Positions 5,068 to 7,862 of a DNA stretch of 7,862 bases are shown piece by piece. The stretch is taken from positions 1 to 7,862 of the forward strand of contig CANQCJ010000096.1 in assembly GCA_947589205.1 (NCBI GenBank). Reading direction: 5' to 3'. The position numbers and the translations under genes were made by a program. Each line of letters begins with the position of its first letter. Positions within the stretch are counted from its first letter, which is position 1. The notes under the pieces are model-generated. The model was not told where the DNA came from. It did not search any database and worked only from the letters and a program-made list of their open reading frames with translations. This DNA is from an uncultured Ruminococcus sp. Lineage in GTDB: Bacteria > Bacillota > Clostridia > Oscillospirales > Ruminococcaceae.

Positions 5068-6280
5068 CTTGCTCGCTCACCACCTCAAGAAGAATCTGAT
5101 CGTAAAGTAAAAGATATTCCTCGTCCGACGTATTGCTCGAGATGACAAAATCGTCTCCCTCGTAGATAACGTCTATCTTTTTAAAGGTAATATCCTGACC
5201 GAGGATAACATAAACGCCCTTCTGGTCGTCTCTGAACCGTATCGCGCTCCTCGGTACCTTTATCCCGCTGTATTCGTCAAAAATAAGCTGCATCTGTCTT
5301 ATCCTGCGGCTCACCATATCGCTGTCGAGAGTGTCGCAGGAAAGCACCACGATATCCTTGCCGCTCTCGTCGGCATGACGGACGTTCACAACGTCGACGT
5401 CATACAGCCTGCCGGACGAATCGAGCATAAGCTTTAAAGAAGCGTCCTGCACTACGCGCGGGTCGGAATCTATTACGCCGGTTATATACCCGGTATAATC
5501 GTCAAGTATTTTTCCTATACAGCTATCCGGAACGGAATCCGCCGCGCTGTCCGCGCCGTTTATAATATCCTCTATCTCGCTCTGCGAAAGCTGCATGACG
5601 TTTTCTTTGTTAAGACGGTTTTCATAACCGTCGCATTCGGAAACGAAATAACCGTTCTGACCGGCTGTTATCTGCCGTGAAGCGGGCGTTGAGGAGCCGG
5701 AAAGCTTGTATTTTTCATTTTGCAGCTCGGTTATCCTTCCATTGTAATTGTCCGCCTGTCCGGAAATGATGTTATAGATATTCATAACGAGAGACATATC
5801 GCTTTTTATCGAATCGAGTCCGCTGAGGTCTCCGCTTTGTGCGGAGCTTAACAGAAGCTTGTACTGCTCGTCAATCCTGCGGTTTATCGCCTCCGGCTGA
5901 ACATAGTCGGTCGTACCGGGGCTTTGCGCCTTCTGAAGCGAAGCTATCTGCTCGTCTATCGCTTCGAGACGCCTTTGAGCGAGAACATCGTCATAGGAAT
6001 CATACACCGAGGCTATCGGACTTGTCTCGGAGACCTTGCTGCCGTCAGGATAATTATAGCTTATCACCCCGCCGCCGCTGCAGCTTATCTGCTTTTCGTT
6101 CCGCACTATTATACCCTCAAAGGATATATCCTCGTTTATCGTGCAGAGCACCGCTTCCTGCGTATCGTGACGGTCGTTGAGATAGGTATATATCTGGCTG
6201 CCTATCATGGTAAACAGAAGAAGCGTTATCAGAAGCATCAGCAGCCTCGAGGTGACGCTGTTGAAAACACCCGATCTCAT
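4991..6280 (-). CDS. Single-pass HlyD/membrane-fusion-like envelope protein, function unknown
   Basis: I recognise the fold type but not a function. Residues 13-34 form one hydrophobic membrane segment after a short basic N-terminus, so most of the protein should lie outside the membrane. Residues about 50-95 (ISFEGIIVRNEKQISC, then GGGVISYNYPDGSKV) resemble the first half of a lipoyl/barrel-sandwich hybrid as in HlyD-type adaptors. A helical, Gln/Glu/Leu-rich section follows (96-195). A second lipoyl-like half with AGQNGYFVSECDGYE lies near 206-220. Beta-rich sequence, including GIKVPRSAIRF (339-349), follows up to about 400. The last 25 residues are Ser/Asp-rich and fall in the overlap with yggS. 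No transporter ATPase or permease gene is adjacent, so an export role is unsupported. Its place between hfq and yggS-sepF suggests an envelope or division role. The start at 6280 has AAAGG only 3 nt upstream; an in-frame ATG at residue 15 would cut into the membrane segment. Confidence 0.72.
   Translation of the reverse strand: MRSGVFNSVTSRLLMLLITLLLFTMIGSQIYTYLNDRHDTQEAVLCTINEDISFEGIIVRNEKQISCSGGGVISYNYPDGSKVSETSPIASVYDSYDDVLAQRRLEAIDEQIASLQKAQSPGTTDYVQPEAINRRIDEQYKLLLSSAQSGDLSGLDSIKSDMSLVMNIYNIISGQADNYNGRITELQNEKYKLSGSSTPASRQITAGQNGYFVSECDGYENRLNKENVMQLSQSEIEDIINGADSAADSVPDSCIGKILDDYTGYITGVIDSDPRVVQDASLKLMLDSSGRLYDVDVVNVRHADESGKDIVVLSCDTLDSDMVSRRIRQMQLIFDEYSGIKVPRSAIRFRDDQKGVYVILGQDITFKKIDVIYEGDDFVISSNTSDEEYLLLYDQILLEVVSEQDVRKNSSSSKVSADSGGTDEVSADT
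5076..5086 (-). promoter_or_regulatory. Ribosome binding site supporting the early yggS start
   Basis: GAGGTGGTGAG on the minus strand contains GGTGAG 8 nt, and GAGGTGG 12 nt, upstream of the ATG at 5065-5067. It lies inside the coding sequence of the HlyD-like gene. It decides in favour of the long yggS start, since the stretch where typical family members begin offers only rare ATA or ATT codons. Confidence 0.55.
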
Positions 6281-6292
6281 AAGCCTTTAAAT

Positions 6293-6529
6293 TTAACCCT
6301 GCGAAGAAGAATCGAAAATATTTACCGGGCGCGCGGGCACCATCGTTGAGATAGCGTGCTTGAACACCCACTCCTGTTTTCCTTCGCAGTCGAAAACTAT
6401 ACAGTAGCTGTCAAAGCCTACGACCGTCGCCTTGAACTGATAGCCGTTCACCAGTATCACCGTTATCGGAAGCCTGTCGCGTCTTGCCTGATTGAGGAAA
6501 ACCTCCTGCAAATTCATGTTTTTATTCAT
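6293..6529 (-). CDS. hfq: Hfq RNA chaperone (Sm-like)
   Basis: Hfq forms a ring-shaped hexamer that binds small RNAs and mRNAs. The 78-residue product spans a whole Sm fold: LQEVFLNQARRDRLPI (7-22) as the N-terminal helix, with the arginine-rich rim RRDR (16-19), ILVNGYQFKATVVGFDSY (25-42) as Sm1, and VFKHAISTMVPARPV (55-69) as Sm2 with the near-invariant KHAIST (57-62). The proximal-site Lys57 and His58 are kept, while the usual aromatic before them is Phe56. The distal-site position occupied by Tyr25 in E. coli is Ile25. Cys43 and Cys48 lie in the central strands, which is uncommon. The ATG at 6529 follows AAGGAG (6540-6545) by 10 nt. The miaA-hfq order is widely conserved, and a promoter is visible inside the miaA end. 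The C-terminal tail is very short. Confidence 0.96.
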   Translation of the reverse strand: MNKNMNLQEVFLNQARRDRLPITVILVNGYQFKATVVGFDSYCIVFDCEGKQEWVFKHAISTMVPARPVNIFDSSSQG

Positions 6530-6539
6530 ATTTCATACA

Positions 6540-6545
6540 CTCCTT
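6540..6545 (-). promoter_or_regulatory. hfq ribosome binding site
   Basis: AAGGAG on the minus strand lies 10 nt before the ATG at 6527-6529. It is one of only two strong Shine-Dalgarno sites in the window, which fits independent expression of hfq from the promoter just upstream. Confidence 0.75.
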
Positions 6546-6555
6546 AATAATAATT

Positions 6556-7548
6556 TTAAATATTTTCCGCCGATTTGTTATGCTTACTACTATTATAACA
6601 CATATTTTCCGATTTGGCTATAGTATTTGAAACTTTTTCTAAAATTTTTTTATATTCGTCAGGTTCGGATATATATATTTTAGTAATATTGTTCATTCTT
6701 CTGAACCAGGTGAGCTGTCTTTTGGCGTATCTTCTTGTCGAAAGCTTTATCCGCTCGATACATTCTTCAAGCGAAGCCTTATTTTCAAGGTATGGTATAA
6801 GCTCCTTGTAGCCTATCGCCTGTGCCGCCGTTGCGGGCGCGGAGCTTTCATATACCCTGCGCGCTTCCTCCGCCATTCCAAGCCTTGCCATAACATCGAC
6901 GCGGCGGTTTATCCTGTCGTAAAGCTCGCTTCTGTCGTGAAACGACGGCTGATAGAGCAGGCATTCATACGGCGTTTCATCAGTCCTGCTCGCCGCGTTG
7001 TGTTCTGTCGGGGTCATTCCGCTTGCTCTGTAAAGCTCCATTGCGCGTATAACTCTTATCCCGTTGTTCGGGTGGATCCTTGCCGCGGCGGCCGGATCAA
7101 GCTTTTCAAGCTCCTGCCAAAGCGGCATCGTTCCGTTTTCTCTGACAAACTCTTCAAGCTCGGCTCTCAGCTTCGGGTCTGACGCATTTTGGGAAAGCGT
7201 TACGTTTTCTATCAGCGAGCTTATATAAAGCCCCGTTCCCCCGCATAGTATCGGCAGCCTACCGCGCGAAAAAATATCCTCTGCCGCCGCCCTTGCAAGC
7301 TTTAAGAAATCCGCTAAGGAAAAGCTTTCCTCAAGACCAATTATCCCCATAAGATGATGCGGGATACCGCACTGCTCCTCCTCGGTCGGTCTTGCCGTTA
7401 TTATTTGGAAATCTCTGTATACCTGCATCGAATCGGCTGAAATTATCTCTCCGTTAAGGCGTTTTGCAAGGTCTATCGCAAACTGCGTTTTTCCCGAAGC
7501 GGTAGGTCCGCAGACGACGACAAGCGGTATTTTTTTGTTATTATCCAT
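6556..7548 (-). CDS. miaA: tRNA dimethylallyltransferase
   Basis: MiaA transfers a dimethylallyl group from DMAPP to N6 of A37 in tRNAs reading UNN codons, the first step towards (m)s2i6A. The P-loop GPTASGKT (14-21), DSMQVYRD (39-46), CGGTGLY (102-108), QAIGYKE (243-249) and TRRYAKRQLTWFR (271-283) are all present and the 330-residue length is normal. In the segment usually read as IGTAKP, this protein has IITARP (49-54), so the small Gly before the Thr is Ile. The last 20 or so residues are Lys/Asn/Ser-rich and AT-rich in coding and also hold the hfq promoter. The ATG at 7548 follows the mutL stop by 7 nt with no strong Shine-Dalgarno, so translation is probably coupled to mutL. The mutL-miaA-hfq order supports the identity. 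Confidence 0.97.
   Translation of the reverse strand: MDNNKKIPLVVVCGPTASGKTQFAIDLAKRLNGEIISADSMQVYRDFQIITARPTEEEQCGIPHHLMGIIGLEESFSLADFLKLARAAAEDIFSRGRLPILCGGTGLYISSLIENVTLSQNASDPKLRAELEEFVRENGTMPLWQELEKLDPAAAARIHPNNGIRVIRAMELYRASGMTPTEHNAASRTDETPYECLLYQPSFHDRSELYDRINRRVDVMARLGMAEEARRVYESSAPATAAQAIGYKELIPYLENKASLEECIERIKLSTRRYAKRQLTWFRRMNNITKIYISEPDEYKKILEKVSNTIAKSENMCYNSSKHNKSAENI
6560..6616 (-). repeat. Imperfect direct repeat flanking the hfq -10 element
   Basis: CAAATCGGAAAATAT (6602-6616) recurs as CAAATCGGCGGAAAATAT (6560-6577), identical except for a 3-nt CGG insertion. The copies start about 39 nt apart. The upstream copy fills most of the spacer between the -35 and -10 elements, and the downstream copy lies in the predicted leader. 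Paired sites in this arrangement could be operators, or the repeat could be a chance duplication in AT-rich sequence. Confidence 0.5.
6592..6620 (-). promoter_or_regulatory. Predicted sigma-A promoter for hfq within miaA
   Basis: On the minus strand, TATAAT (6592-6597) is a perfect -10 hexamer preceded by TGT (6598-6600), giving an extended -10. TAGCCA (6615-6620) matches TTGACA at four of six positions with a 17-nt spacer. Transcription would begin near 6585, leaving a leader of about 55 nt before the hfq ATG. The site lies in the last codons of miaA. It is the best promoter match I found in the window and could serve hfq and the genes after it. Confidence 0.65.
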
Positions 7549-7555
7549 AAACCGT

Positions 7556-7862
7556 TCAGACTATCCTTTTAAACTGCTTTTCTATCTCCCGCCTCGGCAT
7601 GGTTATCATGACCGGTCTGCCGTGCGGGCAGTATCTTATATCGTCTCTGCCGTAAATGCTGTTCACCAGCCGCTGAAGCTCGTTCAAAGAGCTTTCGTCG
7701 TTAGCTTTTATCGCCGCCTTGCAGGCTATGGTGTGGCATATATCGTCAAAAAGCTGCGGAGACGGATCTCTGTCCTGACTGATAAGGCGTGAAGCTATCT
7801 CCGAGATAAGCTCCGACGGATCGGTATTTCCAACGACCATCGGCACTCCCGCGACAGCGATA
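7556..7862 (-). CDS. mutL: DNA mismatch repair protein MutL, C-terminal end (5' part outside window)
   Basis: MutL couples mismatch recognition by MutS to strand incision and removal. Only about the last 101 codons are visible, reading from the right edge to the TGA at 7556-7558. They belong to the C-terminal dimerisation/endonuclease domain: IACKAAIKAND corresponds to the conserved ACxxAIK-type block, and CPHGRPVMI is the metal-site motif found in MutL proteins with latent nickase activity, followed by the closing EKQFKRI segment. The CPHGRP motif suggests the endonuclease form used by bacteria without MutH, although the DQHAxxE motif lies outside the window. The frame stays open to the edge, so an apparent GTG start at 7846 is not a real start. 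miaA follows after 7 nt, as in many bacteria. Confidence 0.95.
   Translation of the reverse strand, partial: IAVAGVPMVVGNTDPSELISEIASRLISQDRDPSPQLFDDICHTIACKAAIKANDESSLNELQRLVNSIYGRDDIRYCPHGRPVMITMPRREIEKQFKRIV

Noticed and set aside
6117..6371. An 84-codon minus-strand frame bridging hfq and the HlyD-like gene
   Set aside because: It overlaps the certain Hfq C-terminus and the membrane segment of the next gene in another frame, with no motif.
1..7862. Mobile elements, CRISPR arrays, tRNA/rRNA genes, riboswitches or intrinsic terminators
   Set aside because: No transposase or integrase, no repeat-spacer pattern, no tRNA-like folds, and the gaps (26 nt at most) leave no room for structured leaders. 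I saw no GC-rich hairpin followed by a T-run on the coding strand.

Overview
The window is a densely packed stretch of bacterial chromosome. All eleven genes lie on the minus strand and read from the right end of the window to the left. The longest gap between genes is 26 nt and most neighbours touch or overlap, so the block looks like one or two long operons. Gene content and order (mutL-miaA-hfq, then yggS/ylmE-sepF-ylmH-divIVA, then lspA and a RluD-type pseudouridine synthase) fit a Gram-positive Firmicute of the class Clostridia. The moderate G+C, frequent ATA and AGA codons, and an extracytoplasmic HlyD-like protein beside yggS-sepF suggest an Oscillospirales/Ruminococcaceae-type gut organism. 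That placement is an inference; no rRNA or other phylogenetic marker is in the window.

Layout in the direction of transcription: (1) the 3' end of mutL (mismatch repair), cut by the window edge; (2) miaA (tRNA A37 dimethylallyltransferase); (3) hfq (RNA chaperone), with a good extended -10 promoter inside the 3' end of miaA; (4) a 429-residue single-pass protein with split lipoyl/HlyD-type halves, of unknown function; (5) yggS/ylmE (PLP homeostasis), overlapping gene 4 by 77 nt; (6) sepF (FtsZ membrane anchor); (7) ylmH (S4 RNA-binding protein), split by a one-base reading-frame break at a run of five A; (8) divIVA (polar/septal coiled coil) with an unusual membrane-tip sequence and a very acidic tail; (9) lspA (signal peptidase II); (10) rluD-type pseudouridine synthase; (11) a Cof-type HAD phosphatase, starting at TTG and running off the left edge.

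The right part concerns DNA repair and RNA modification or regulation. The middle is the ylm division cluster (SepF and DivIVA act at the division site), and the left part is lipoprotein maturation and rRNA modification. In Bacillus subtilis the corresponding order includes ylmG between sepF and ylmH, and ileS between divIVA and lspA; both are absent here. I found no mobile elements, CRISPR arrays, tRNA or rRNA genes, or convincing intrinsic terminators. This is mostly a conserved housekeeping region. The points most worth a second look are the ylmH frame break, the HlyD-like protein inserted in the division cluster, the divergent DivIVA, and the hfq promoter flanked by a direct repeat.
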